From positions 1,674,001-1,738,000 of the forward strand of contig NZ_JABVZR010000001.1 in NCBI RefSeq assembly GCF_017163935.1: 64,000 nt of DNA, read 5' to 3'. How positions within the stretch are numbered: the first letter of the stretch is position 1; every line of letters begins with the position of its first letter. Under the pieces are notes generated by a model. The model had not been told where the DNA came from. It searched no databases and saw only the letters and a list, made by a program, of their open reading frames with translations. Origin of the DNA: Novosphingobium terrae. Its GTDB lineage: Bacteria; Pseudomonadota; Alphaproteobacteria; Sphingomonadales; Sphingomonadaceae. A program made the translations under genes and the position numbers. Shown one piece after another: positions 52,976-61,711 of this stretch.

Positions 52976-54103
52976 ATGATCGCACATCACAGCCGGTGGA
53001 TGGCCTCAACCATGGCCGCAGCGGCCGGCATGTTGCTGAGCCTGAGCGCCTGTGCCGGTGATTCCCATCTGGCCTATGGCTCGGTCGGCACGCCGGGCGG
53101 CACCGGGTCGAGCGGCTCGGATGGATCGGGCGGCGGCACGGGTGGCAGTGGCAACACCGGCGGCAGCGGCAGCACAGGCGGCAGCGGAGGAACGGGCGGA
53201 ACCGGCGGCACGCAGACCGCCGCCTCCAGCGATGTGCAGACCGTGCTGGCTCAGGCCGGGCCGGCTCTGGTGACGGCGGGCAATGCCTCGCTGGGTCTGG
53301 CCAGCGGCGTCGATGGCGCCACCACCACGCTGGCCAGCGCCGTGCCGATCACCGCCCCCATCACCGGCACGGTTACGCGGGTGCTGGGCGATACGGGTCA
53401 GGTGCTGGTCGATACCGGCAATGGCAAGACGCTGCTGCTTGATGGCGTGCAGAAGGTCGTGGGCGATGCGGTGACGATCAACCTCGGCAATCAGGCGGTG
53501 ACCACCTCGGCGGATGGCACGCCGGGCGCCGTGGGTCTCAGCGTGCTGTCGCCCACGCAGGCACAGGGCACGCTGGCCAGCGCGGGCGTGCTGACCTCGG
53601 GCCAGGTGGCGACGGCCAATGTCAATGGCGTGGCCAATGTGGCGGTGGCCAATGTCACGGCGCCGGGCGGGGGCCTGTCGAACCAGCTGCTCAATGTCGC
53701 GGTGGCCGATCACCAGATTCTGGGCAGCGGCGATCCTGCCCTTATCAACGCCAATTTGCTCTCGGGCGCGGCGGGGAGCGGGCTGACGAGCGGAGGCGCG
53801 GTGCTGACGCCCGTAACCAGCCTGCTCACCAATGTAACCAATGGCGGCCTCACCAACGGCGGTACAGCGACCGGAGGTCTGCTCAAGCCGGTGACCGGTC
53901 TGGTCGGTACAGTGGCGGGCACGACCACTGCCGCGACGACGCCCGCAACGGTGAATGCCGGCGCCACGGCCACGGCAGGCAACACCACGGCGACGGGCAC
54001 GCTGACAGGCACCACCACTGGCCTGCTCAAGCCCGTGACCACAGCGGTGGGCAACACGGTAAGTACGCTTACCGGCGGTACACTGCTCTCGGGCAAGCAC
54101 TGA
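52976..54103 (+). CDS. Glycine/threonine-rich lipoprotein, candidate cargo of the adjacent TpsB transporter
   Basis: The 375-residue protein starts with a lipoprotein signal (LLSLSACAGD, cysteine near residue 26). A collagen-like Gly/Ser/Thr block (SDGSGGGTGGSGNTGG and so on, about 40-80) follows, then a long Ala/Thr/Val/Gly-rich region with NGxAxVAVANV-type strand repeats. Near the C-terminus the unit GLLKPVT occurs twice. AAGGAGG six bases before the ATG fixes the start. It has neither the TPS domain nor the haemagglutinin repeats of usual TpsA proteins. It is followed by a strong hairpin and then a TpsB-type transporter on the same strand, so export through that barrel is an attractive inference. 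Confidence 0.8.
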   Translation: MIAHHSRWMASTMAAAAGMLLSLSACAGDSHLAYGSVGTPGGTGSSGSDGSGGGTGGSGNTGGSGSTGGSGGTGGTGGTQTAASSDVQTVLAQAGPALVTAGNASLGLASGVDGATTTLASAVPITAPITGTVTRVLGDTGQVLVDTGNGKTLLLDGVQKVVGDAVTINLGNQAVTTSADGTPGAVGLSVLSPTQAQGTLASAGVLTSGQVATANVNGVANVAVANVTAPGGGLSNQLLNVAVADHQILGSGDPALINANLLSGAAGSGLTSGGAVLTPVTSLLTNVTNGGLTNGGTATGGLLKPVTGLVGTVAGTTTAATTPATVNAGATATAGNTTATGTLTGTTTGLLKPVTTAVGNTVSTLTGGTLLSGKH

Positions 54104-54113
54104 TGCCGCTGGC

Positions 54114-54141
54114 GGAAGGGGGCCAAATGTGGCCCCCTTCC
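54114..54141 (+). terminator. Perfect 11 bp hairpin between lipoprotein and TpsB genes
   Basis: GGAAGGGGGCC (54114-54124) pairs exactly with GGCCCCCTTCC (54131-54141) around a 6-base loop. It starts 11 bp after the lipoprotein stop and lies 47 bp before the transporter ATG. A T-rich but not pure tail (TTCGTTCC) follows. It probably attenuates readthrough, so that more cargo than transporter is made. Confidence 0.65.
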
Positions 54142-54187
54142 TTCGTTCCCCCCGCGTTACGCTCCACCCTCGGGGAGACTGACCTCA

Positions 54188-55801
54188 ATGTTCGAGCTGC
54201 TATTGACCGGCACATTGCTGGCCGGGGCAGTGGCCAGCACGCCGCCGCTGATCATCGATTCCGGCCGGGCCGACCGCGTGCAAACGCCCAATCTGCCCCC
54301 GCGCATGCCTGAAAAGCCTGTCGAACAGCGCGCCAAGGTGCTGTCGCGGGTGGACGCCACCGGATCGGACCAGCCGATCAAAGGCATCCGCTTCCTTGGC
54401 GATCTGGTGCCCGCCCCCGTCGCCCATGCCGCCGAGCGTTTCGTGGGCCAGCCCGCCAGGCGCGACACGCTGGAGAGACTGGCGGCGGCCATGTCGGATG
54501 CCTATGCCACCAGCGATGTGGCGCTCTACACCGTGGCGATTCCGGATCAGAATCTCTCGGGCGGGCGGGTGATCGTGCGGGTGGCGCAGGGCTTTATCGA
54601 GGGGATCACCTATCCCGATGGCTCGACCCCGCTGATCCGCGCCTATGCGCAGCATCTGCTGGGAATGAAGCCGCTGCGCCGCTCCGCGCTGGAGCGGGAG
54701 CTGTCCCTGATGCGCGACATCGCCGGGGCCACCGTCAGCGCCGATCTGCTGCGCGGGCGGCAGCCGGGCGGGGTGATCCTGTCGCTGAAGGTGAAGCGCA
54801 AGCATCTCGACGGCTCGCTGGCCTATGACAACAGCCGCTCGCAACTGCTGGGTCAGGGGCAGTTCAACGCCACGCTTGCGGGCAACAGCCTGCTGCGTGA
54901 CGGCGATGAGACCAAGCTCAACGTGATGGTGGCCCGCAACTTCCGCAGCTTTATCTACACCGCCCTCACCCACGCCACCCCGCTGGGCCACGATGGCCTC
55001 AAGCTGACGCTTTCCGGCGCATGGCTGCAGACCAACGTGCCCGAGTACAATCTGCGCGGCCATGCCGTGGTGGGCGGCGCCTCGCTCAGCTACCCTGTGA
55101 TCCGGGGTTATCGCAAGAACCTGACCGTCAGTGCCGGGCTGGATGTGCTCAACAGCGATTCCGCTTTGTTCGGCACCGTGGCTTCCAGCGACCATATCCG
55201 CACCCTGCGTGTGGCGGCGGGCTACTCATGGGCGGGCAAGAAGACGGTCTGGTCGCTGGGCAGCACGGTGAGTCAGGGCCTTGCAATCCTCAATGACCGC
55301 GGGCTGGTGGGGCAGAGCGATCCGCGCTTCACCAAGGTGAATGCCTCGGCCAGCTATGACCGCGCCTTCGGCAAGCATGTGGTGCTGCGCCTGAAAGCCC
55401 AAGGCCAGTACAGCCACAACCAGCTCCCCGCCACCGAGCGCATCGCCTTTGGCGGCAGCGACTATGGCCGCGCCTTCGACACCGCCGCCATCACCGCCGA
55501 CAGTGGCGGCACCGGGTCTCTGGAACTGGCGCTGCGGCCCAAGCTGGGCAAAAGGCTGAACGGCACCGAGATCTACGGCTTTGTCGATCACGCCAGATTG
55601 CGGATCAATGATAGGGTCGGGGTTCCGGCATCGAGCTGGGATCTGGGCTCGGCAGGGGGCGGGATCAGGCTGGCGTGGAACGATTGGGCAGTCATCGGGG
55701 TGGAAGGCGCCAAGGCCGTGACCGATCCGTTCCATGGCGCTCTGGGCGATTGGCGGGTGAATGTGAGCTGGAAGATCAGCAGGCCTCAGGTGAGAAAATG
55801 A
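54188..55801 (+). CDS. TpsB/ShlB-type outer-membrane transporter (two-partner secretion)
   Basis: A 537-residue protein with a short signal sequence (MFELLLTGTLLAGAVAS), a periplasmic POTRA-like region (about 60-200, including VALYTVAIPDQNLSGGRVIV and RVAQGFIEGITYP) and a C-terminal beta-barrel. The barrel starts with LDGSLAYDNSRSQLLGQGQF and has FGGSDYGRAFD, matching ShlB/FhaC strands near the family VRGF/Y loop region, and it ends WRVNVSWKIS. TpsB proteins export a partner protein across the outer membrane. No classic TpsA gene is adjacent; the partner is inferred to be the upstream lipoprotein. Confidence 0.88.
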   Translation: MFELLLTGTLLAGAVASTPPLIIDSGRADRVQTPNLPPRMPEKPVEQRAKVLSRVDATGSDQPIKGIRFLGDLVPAPVAHAAERFVGQPARRDTLERLAAAMSDAYATSDVALYTVAIPDQNLSGGRVIVRVAQGFIEGITYPDGSTPLIRAYAQHLLGMKPLRRSALERELSLMRDIAGATVSADLLRGRQPGGVILSLKVKRKHLDGSLAYDNSRSQLLGQGQFNATLAGNSLLRDGDETKLNVMVARNFRSFIYTALTHATPLGHDGLKLTLSGAWLQTNVPEYNLRGHAVVGGASLSYPVIRGYRKNLTVSAGLDVLNSDSALFGTVASSDHIRTLRVAAGYSWAGKKTVWSLGSTVSQGLAILNDRGLVGQSDPRFTKVNASASYDRAFGKHVVLRLKAQGQYSHNQLPATERIAFGGSDYGRAFDTAAITADSGGTGSLELALRPKLGKRLNGTEIYGFVDHARLRINDRVGVPASSWDLGSAGGGIRLAWNDWAVIGVEGAKAVTDPFHGALGDWRVNVSWKISRPQVRK

Positions 55802-56280
55802 CCTTAGACGTATCATCATCGCATCCCAAACTCTGAGGCGAACTCTGTAAAACGCTGAATGAAGCGCTGCTTGCAACAGGATCCAATCGATCCATGGATG
55901 TCTGCTTTGTCAGCAACAGTTCTCTTGGCAGCTCATGGAAGGTGAGTTTGAAGATCCTTTGGTAATGCGTCGATGAAGGGGACGACCAACAAGACTGGAC
56001 GGCCAATGCGCCAGCAAGCCAGCCGCCACCTTGCACAAGCAGGTTGAGGCCAAGGGCAGCGGCAGCGTTGATGACGGGTCTGATCAGGCTCCGCCCAGGC
56101 TGGAGGGCGCCAAGGCCAATGAGGCACAAACCAATTCCGCAGCGGCCAAATCGGGCCAGATCAATGGTCGCAATGCGCTGACGCCTGCCGGTGAGCCGGA
56201 AGGGCCGTTCGGAGCGCCGCAGGTGGGCAGCGGGAAGTGAAACGTTGAAGTCAGTGTCAAGGCGGGTTTTCCCCCGCCTA
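55802..56280. other. Intergenic region without a supported gene
   Basis: About 480 bp. Minus-strand frames translate to a hydrophobic Leu/Gly/Ala segment at about 55950-56130, but they have no start signal or family resemblance. Near 56262-56290 overlapping hairpins (GGCGGG/CCCGCC and CGCCTATC/GATAGGCG) lie at the end of the DUF924 gene and could terminate it. Confidence 0.4.
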
Positions 56281-56826
56281 TCAGCCGGGGGATAGGCGCA
56301 TATGCTCATCCTCTTCGGGCGTGGAGAGGCGGCCCAGCGCTTCATTGCGGTAAGGGAAGCGCCCGAAGCGCCGGATGTCCTCGCCATGCTGGCGCGCGAA
56401 AGAGAGGGTGGTTTCGGCAACATCGCGCAGGGCGGTGAAACGCTCGATGCTGGTTGCCTGCAACGCGGGATCCTCGGCATGCATCAGCGGCATGTAGTAG
56501 AACTGCCGCTGATCGAGCGACAGCGCCTCATCCTCACCCGCGGCAATCCCCTCCAGCACCAGTTGCTGGGCCTTGGGGTCGGCGGCAAAGGCCTGCGCGC
56601 TCCCGCGATGGATATGGCGCGGGAACTGATCGAGCAGCAGGATCAGCGCGAGCCGCCCCAGCGGCGTGACGGCCCAGTCATCAAGGTCGCCCCTTGCCGC
56701 CTGGGCGTGCAGCGTGCCAAAATTTTCGCGCACCACGGGATCGAGATGGGCGCCATCGCCGAACCAGTCGCTGGGCGGCACCTCACGGAACCAGAAATCG
56801 AGAATGGCGGCTTGGCGGCTGTCCAT
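56281..56826 (-). CDS. DUF924 family protein
   Basis: A 181-residue helical protein with the DUF924 signature: ILDFWFREVPPSDWFGDG at the start, LILLLDQFPRHIHRGS (family LDQFPRN(I/M)(F/Y)RG) and FYYMPLMHAED, ending FGRFPYRNEALGRLSTPEE. The family is widespread and highly conserved; a TPR-like structure has been suggested but no function is known. The ATG at 56826 lies 18 bp from the SHOCT gene stop on the same strand. Confidence 0.93.
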   Translation of the reverse strand: MDSRQAAILDFWFREVPPSDWFGDGAHLDPVVRENFGTLHAQAARGDLDDWAVTPLGRLALILLLDQFPRHIHRGSAQAFAADPKAQQLVLEGIAAGEDEALSLDQRQFYYMPLMHAEDPALQATSIERFTALRDVAETTLSFARQHGEDIRRFGRFPYRNEALGRLSTPEEDEHMRLSPG

Positions 56827-56844
56827 GGAAGCATCCCTGATTGA

Positions 56845-57582
56845 TCAAAGGCGGGCAAGAAGCTCCGCCTTCTTGGCATCGAATTCCGCGCTGGAAATGA
56901 TCTTTTTTTCATGCAGGCCGGCCAGCCGCTCGATCCGCGAAAAGATCTCTTCATCGGACAAGGCAGCGGCGGGGGAGGGTTGAGGCGCGCCCTTGGCAGG
57001 CTCGGCACGATCCGGCGAAATCTGGCGCAGACTGGCCAGATCGATCAACCCATGCTGGCTGGTGAAGCTGATGGACTGGCCGCCGCCCTGAGCCTGCGCG
57101 AAGCCGGTGATGCGATGGTCGCCGGTGTCATAGATGGTGATGCGCCCATCATGGTCCAGCGCCAAACGCCGGGTCTGCGGGAAGAAGGCGTAATGCAGAT
57201 TGTTCTGCGATCCCGATGAGGCGGGCGTGCCCAGATCCTCGGGCCAGCGCGATGATGCCGCAGGGACGAACAAGCTGGCCGACGAGCCGGAGGGCGGCTG
57301 GCGCATCGCCAGTGACAGGCCCTGCCGCAAGGCCGCCGCCAGATCGGCGCAAAGGGCATCGACGCGCGCTTTCAACCCATGGTTGAACATATCGCCGATC
57401 ATCAGCATGCCGCCCTGCGACCATTGCCCAATGCCGCCCAGATCGGGATGGTTGAACTGGGCCTGCGTGCCGCCGCCTGCCACCAGCGCGAAAAGCACGG
57501 CCCGCGCCGCTTCGAAGCTGACATTGTGGCGGCTGGCGAGCGTCTCGACGATGCCGCGTCCTTCATCCGTCAGGGTCTGCAT
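56845..57582 (-). CDS. SHOCT-domain protein
   Basis: The 245-residue protein has an N-terminal module (about 1-85, with AQFNHPDLGGIGQWSQGG) shared with the shorter protein at 4061-4504. A central strand-rich part follows (FFPQTRRLALDHDGRITIYD, then ITGFAQAQGG), and a C-terminal SHOCT domain at about 213-245 (IERLAGLHEKKIISSAEFDA, KKAELLARL). SHOCT domains usually sit at protein ends as short oligomerisation or membrane-targeting units. Function is unknown. The gene precedes DUF924 on the same strand and is close to a DUF4142 gene. Confidence 0.85.
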   Translation of the reverse strand: MQTLTDEGRGIVETLASRHNVSFEAARAVLFALVAGGGTQAQFNHPDLGGIGQWSQGGMLMIGDMFNHGLKARVDALCADLAAALRQGLSLAMRQPPSGSSASLFVPAASSRWPEDLGTPASSGSQNNLHYAFFPQTRRLALDHDGRITIYDTGDHRITGFAQAQGGGQSISFTSQHGLIDLASLRQISPDRAEPAKGAPQPSPAAALSDEEIFSRIERLAGLHEKKIISSAEFDAKKAELLARL

Positions 57583-57612
57583 GGGGATGGTCCTTGCTGG
57601 GGAGCGGGCCGG

Positions 57613-58221
57613 TTACTTGCCCATCTTGTCGAGCATATCGATATGATGCTGCACCACCGGCACGATCTGGGCAGCGGCGGCCTTCAGCCCCTCATTGTTG
57701 CCATTGGCGGCATAGGCCTTGTGAAGCATCAGTGCGGAGGCATGGCCCTCACGCTGGGCATCGAGATAGATCTTGTCGGCATCCTTGCCCTTGGCTGCGC
57801 GGATCGCATCGAGGCTCTGCTGCTGGGCGGGCTGCAGTGTGGGCGCGCTGACGGCGATATCGGCGGCCTTGGCGGTCTTCTTGAGCAGGGTGGTCGAGGC
57901 TTCGTGATCCTTGATCATCATTTCGGCGAAGGCCTTGACCTGCGGATCCTGCGTGGTCTTCAGCACCGCGCGCGAGCTTTCGATCTCGAACAGGTCACCG
58001 GCGCCCGCCTTGGCCAGATAGGTGGCCGGATCATTGCCCGGCGTGGCATCGGTGCTGTCGCTGGCGGCGGAGGAGGCGCTCATGGTCGGCATGCCATCCT
58101 GAGGGGTGACCGAGGAGGCATCGCTCGCCGCGTTGGTGCTGGCGGATGATGCCTCATCTCCCGCCTTCTGGCAGGCAGACAGGGCAAGGGCGGGCAGGAC
58201 AAGCCAGATGAGCTTTTTCAT
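57613..58221 (-). CDS. DUF4142 ferritin-like lipoprotein
   Basis: The 202-residue protein begins with a lipoprotein signal (MKKLIWLVLPALALSAC), a Ser/Ala-rich linker and a DUF4142 helical domain (LAKAGAGDLFEIESSRAVL, VKAFAEMMIKDHEASTTLLK, and VPVVQHHIDMLDKM at the end). The conserved HExS/T-like segment MIKDHEAS and QHHIDML fit the ferritin-like DUF4142 fold. It is predicted to be in the periplasm. A start at the ATG 58221 is set by the signal; the frame reaches 58245. Function is unknown. Confidence 0.88.
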   Translation of the reverse strand: MKKLIWLVLPALALSACQKAGDEASSASTNAASDASSVTPQDGMPTMSASSAASDSTDATPGNDPATYLAKAGAGDLFEIESSRAVLKTTQDPQVKAFAEMMIKDHEASTTLLKKTAKAADIAVSAPTLQPAQQQSLDAIRAAKGKDADKIYLDAQREGHASALMLHKAYAANGNNEGLKAAAAQIVPVVQHHIDMLDKMGK

Positions 58222-58390
58222 GACGCATCTCTCCGTTGAGCACAATGCTCATGAAGGGCGGAATGATCGGCATGGTGCTTGGGTTCGTGGACGGAGCAAA
58301 GAAGCGGAGGGGCCTGTCCCGGAGCACGCTGGAACCCAGCCCCTGCCTCACGCGATCCATTAGCAACCCAATTTGTGAAAGGGGCGGACG

Positions 58391-58951
58391 ATGCAGCATC
58401 CTGCCAAAGAGGATTTTCCGGTCAGCCAGGTGCGGCGTTATCTGGAACCGGGCCCCATCGTGCTGGTGTCCTCCGCCTATGGCGGGCAGCGCAATGTGAT
58501 GACGCTGGGCTGGCATACGGTGCTGGAGTTCACCCCCTCGCTGGTCGGGCTGATGATCTCTGCGGGCAATCACAGCTTCGCGATGATCCGGGACAGCGGC
58601 GAATGTGTCATCAACCTGCCGACCACCGCGCTGACCGACACTGTGGTGGGGATCGGCAACACAAGCGGCGCACAGATCGACAAATTCGTCCATTTCGGCC
58701 TTACGGCGATCAAGGCCGACAAGGTGGCAGCGCCCCTGATCTCCGAATGCCACGCTTGTTTCGAATGCCGCCTGCATGAGGCCGCACTGACCGACAGCTT
58801 CAACTTCTTCATCTTCGAGGTGGTCAAGGCCCATGTCGCCCCAAGGCCCAAGCACCCCGAAACCCTGCATTACCGGGGCGATGGCCGTTTTATGGTCTCG
58901 GGCAAGGAGATCAGCCGACGCAGGCTCTTCCGCCCGGAGATGCTGGATTAG
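58391..58951 (+). CDS. Flavin reductase family protein
   Basis: A 186-residue FMN-binding split-barrel protein: PIVLVSSAYGGQRNVMTLGW is the family start, SLVGLMISAGNHSFAMIRD the second segment, ECVINLPTTAL the third, and HACFECRLHEA a fourth. It likely reduces FMN with NAD(P)H or binds FMN for a partner monooxygenase. The gene is divergent from the DUF4142 gene. Confidence 0.88.
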   Translation: MQHPAKEDFPVSQVRRYLEPGPIVLVSSAYGGQRNVMTLGWHTVLEFTPSLVGLMISAGNHSFAMIRDSGECVINLPTTALTDTVVGIGNTSGAQIDKFVHFGLTAIKADKVAAPLISECHACFECRLHEAALTDSFNFFIFEVVKAHVAPRPKHPETLHYRGDGRFMVSGKEISRRRLFRPEMLD

Positions 58952-58959
58952 CGCCGCTC

Positions 58960-59349
58960 TTATCGCGCACGGTCATGGGTAATGTCCTGCTCGCTGGGTG
59001 GCGTGGCGCCATCGACGGCGTGGCTTTCGCCGCTGACCTGATAGGAGACGCGCCTCGGTTGCAGGTTGATGAAGGGCACGCTGTCAAGCGCGGCACAGGC
59101 CGCCGCCATCCGGTCTTTCTCGACGCTGACGCTGACCACGCTGCCGCCTGAACCGACAGCCTCGGCAAAGGATCGGGCTTCATCCTGCGCAACCCCCGCC
59201 CGCGTCAGCGCGTCGAGAATCACATCGCGTTCCTGTCCCGGCGAAAGGATGCTGATTGCCGCATGGGGCACCGCCGCGCGCTCCAGCTCTTCGGCGGCCT
59301 GACGGGCCAGATCTGGCGTATCGAACAGTCGGGTGATCGTCTCGGTCAT
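58960..59349 (-). CDS. Small protein with a general-stress-protein-17M-like N-terminus
   Basis: A 129-residue protein starts MTETITRLFDTPDLARQAAE, followed by ELERAAVPHAAISIL, an alpha/beta unit like that of general stress protein 17M, then SGGSVVSVSVEKDRMAAACA. The ~35 C-terminal residues are disordered in character. The gene is 8 bp from the convergent flavin-reductase end and 38 bp from the disulfide-oxidoreductase stop on its own strand. Function unknown; a stress role is suggested by the family name only. Confidence 0.6.
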   Translation of the reverse strand: MTETITRLFDTPDLARQAAEELERAAVPHAAISILSPGQERDVILDALTRAGVAQDEARSFAEAVGSGGSVVSVSVEKDRMAAACAALDSVPFINLQPRRVSYQVSGESHAVDGATPPSEQDITHDRAR

Positions 59350-59387
59350 GGCATAATCCTTTCCGCGAAGATGAGTTTCTGCATGGG

Positions 59388-60791
59388 TCAGCCGCCCGAG
59401 GGATGGCCTTCGTCACTGCTGCCGGGGGCATCGCTGCCCACGGTCTTGCAGATCATGCGCAGCGCCGGTTTCAGTCCTTCCTCCAGCGTGGGGTGATAGA
59501 AGGGGCGTTCCAGCAGGGCGCTGGCCGTCATGCCGCTCTCGATCGACCAGGCGAGGAGATGCGCCAGATGCTCCGCCCCCGGGCACAGCAGAATGGCCCC
59601 CAGCAGGCGGCCATCGGCGGGATCAGCGTGGAGATGGGCCAGCCCCACCGCTTTCGCCTCGATCCGCGCCCGGCCCTGATCGCTGTAATCGGCGGTGCCG
59701 ACGACCAGATCCTCGCCCTGCACCTGCCCGACAGTGGCCAGAGCCGGATCGGTGAACATGATCGAAAAGGGCACATTGCGCTTGCCCGGCGTCACATCAG
59801 GGCAGCGCGCCGCATTGTAACCTGCCAGCGCGCCCTGCGCCGAGGCCTCATGCAGCACCGGACGGTCGGCATCGGCGTCACCGGCGATAAAGATCGGGCT
59901 CTCGCCACAGCGTAACGTATCGCGGTCGAAGCGGGGGACGCCAAGCTTGTCGAGCGCCAGCCCGCTCTTCTCCAGATCGAGCCCTTTCAGAGCAGGCGGC
60001 CTGCCGGTCGCGACAAGAACCCTGTCGAACAGACCTTCGCCCGAGGAACGGCCCGTCCAGCGCAAGCGTACCTTGCCATCGCGGGTCTCGGCGGCGATCT
60101 TCACGCCGGTCACCACCGCCATGTCGCGCCGCAGCACCTCGTCCAGACGGCTGGCGATCGCCTTGTCCTCAAGTCCCGCCAGCTTGCTTGCTTCATCCAG
60201 CAGGGTCACCTTGACGCCCAGCCGGGCCATCGCCTGCGCCAGCTCCAGCCCCAACGGCCCCGCGCCGATCACTGCCAGCGTTTCAGGCAATGTGTCGAGT
60301 TCGAAGAGGGTCTCATTGGTCAGCGCCAGATCGCCCAGCGCCGCGAAATTGTCGGGCATGGCCGGGCGGGAGCCGGTGGCGATGACGATGGCCCTCGCCG
60401 TCACCCGCGTGCCATCGTCGATCAACAGGGTGTCGGCATTCACGAACCGCGCTTTGCCGCGCAGCATGCTGCTGGCCGGGATCTTGGCGATGTCCTCGCG
60501 CGTGGCGGCGGAAAAATGGTCGCGCTCGCGGCGCAGGCGCTGCATGACGCCATGGCCGCTGACCTGCGAGTTGGCCGCGATGCCGAACAGTGGCGCCTGC
60601 CGCACCGCATAGGCCGCATCCGCCGCAGCGATCAGCAGCTTGGAAGGCATGCAGCCCACATTGGCGCAGGTGGTGCCGGAAAATTCCGGGTCGATGATCA
60701 GCGTGCGCGCCCCGGCGCGCCGGGCGCTGCGTTCGGCGGACAGGCCCGCGGTGCCGGCGCCGATGATGGCGACGTCACAAGATAGATCCAT
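59388..60791 (-). CDS. FAD-dependent pyridine nucleotide-disulfide oxidoreductase (dihydrolipoamide dehydrogenase-like)
   Basis: The 467-residue flavoprotein has the FAD motif VAIIGAGTAGLSA, the redox-active pair in TTCANVGCMPSK (Cys-x4-Cys), the NAD motif LAVIGAGPLGLELAQ, an FAD loop (IFIAGDADAD) and the C-terminal FYHPTLEEGL with the active-site His-Glu. This matches dihydrolipoamide dehydrogenase or mercuric-reductase relatives. No lipoyl domain or 2-oxoacid dehydrogenase genes are nearby, so its substrate is unknown. The ATG at 60791 is preferred over a TTG at 60800. Confidence 0.92.
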   Translation of the reverse strand: MDLSCDVAIIGAGTAGLSAERSARRAGARTLIIDPEFSGTTCANVGCMPSKLLIAAADAAYAVRQAPLFGIAANSQVSGHGVMQRLRRERDHFSAATREDIAKIPASSMLRGKARFVNADTLLIDDGTRVTARAIVIATGSRPAMPDNFAALGDLALTNETLFELDTLPETLAVIGAGPLGLELAQAMARLGVKVTLLDEASKLAGLEDKAIASRLDEVLRRDMAVVTGVKIAAETRDGKVRLRWTGRSSGEGLFDRVLVATGRPPALKGLDLEKSGLALDKLGVPRFDRDTLRCGESPIFIAGDADADRPVLHEASAQGALAGYNAARCPDVTPGKRNVPFSIMFTDPALATVGQVQGEDLVVGTADYSDQGRARIEAKAVGLAHLHADPADGRLLGAILLCPGAEHLAHLLAWSIESGMTASALLERPFYHPTLEEGLKPALRMICKTVGSDAPGSSDEGHPSGG

Positions 60792-61367
60792 GGAAGGCAA
60801 CTTTCATCAACAGGCCGGGCGCGGCAATCTGTGTTGCGCGGTGACCGGGCGGGGGGAACGTCTCCCTGTTGCGAAGAGATAGGCAGGCGCGAGGTTCCCT
60901 GAAGCGTCGCAGCCGCGGCGGAACGCAACGCTTGGGCGCGCGCTAATACTTCACCTCGCTGAGGCCGTGGGGCTTCCATGGCCGATCCTGCAACTACGGG
61001 AGGTATGTCGATCGGCGTGTGAGAAGCCCGCAAGGCTCGATCTGGTCGGAAACGCGCTGGTGCCCGATTATGTCTTTATGGCAGGAAGAGGTGCGATCCG
61101 TTCAGCGGCTGAAGGGGGGCTTAATCTCTTCTGCCATTGGGCGGCCATTCGCCAAACCAGTCGATGTCCTGGCAGGTTCTCTGGTCTCCAACAATACCAA
61201 GCGTGGCCGCCCGGTGGGCGTAGGAATGGGCACGCATGCTGCGCTGCCGGTGGCTGACGATGTCGACAATACCGTCTGGCGGGCAGGCATGAAATGGCCT
61301 TGAGTTCCGATGAACCGTGCGGAACATCGTGCTTCGCTCAGCCATTGCTTTCCAGAGGAGAAAGATC
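60792..61367. other. Intergenic region without a supported gene
   Basis: About 575 bp with only short frames lacking ribosome-binding sites. It should contain the promoters of the divergent disulfide-oxidoreductase and small-protein genes. No repeat or RNA gene is recognised. Confidence 0.4.
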
Positions 61368-61676
61368 ATGAGCAACATCTCGGTCGGCCCTGCCGAACAT
61401 CAGGTGAAGCCCGCTGAGCAGCAGGAAGGCTGTGAAACGATCCGCATCGATGCGCAGAAGGCCAATGACATCGATACGCGTGAGGGCCGGGCAGGGGAGG
61501 AGGCGAAACCCTTCTCCAGGGCCGAAGCGGAGGGGCATCACCTTCCCCCACATCGCCCCGGTGACAGCGACATGGCGCCTGACGAGCCCAATGACATGAT
61601 ATCGGAACGCCGCAACGCCAGCCGGGACGACACCGGGCGGGAAACGCCTGTTGAAAGCGAAAAGCCGGCAAGGTGA
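61368..61676 (+). CDS. 102-residue hydrophilic protein, probably stress-related
   Basis: GAGGAG seven bases before the ATG marks the start. The product, MSNISVGPAEHQVKPAEQQE and so on, is Glu/Asp/Arg-rich with no hydrophobic segment and no recognisable domain. One Cys occurs early (EGCETIRID). Its composition resembles the disordered stress proteins at 45569-45763 and 61712-61915; the latter follows on the same strand 35 bp downstream. Function unknown. Confidence 0.6.
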   Translation: MSNISVGPAEHQVKPAEQQEGCETIRIDAQKANDIDTREGRAGEEAKPFSRAEAEGHHLPPHRPGDSDMAPDEPNDMISERRNASRDDTGRETPVESEKPAR

Positions 61677-61711
61677 TCGGCCAGGATGAGGGCGTGACGC
61701 CCTGAGATCGA

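Noticed and set aside
52976..54103. Long minus-strand frame opposite the glycine-rich lipoprotein gene
   Set aside because: The plus strand has a strong ribosome-binding site, a lipobox and a fitting downstream transporter. The minus frame is Arg/His/Ala-rich with no domain.
57379..58149. Plus-strand frame of 256 codons opposite the SHOCT and DUF4142 genes
   Set aside because: The minus-strand genes have SHOCT, lipobox and DUF4142 features. The plus frame is low-complexity Gly/Leu/Ala sequence.
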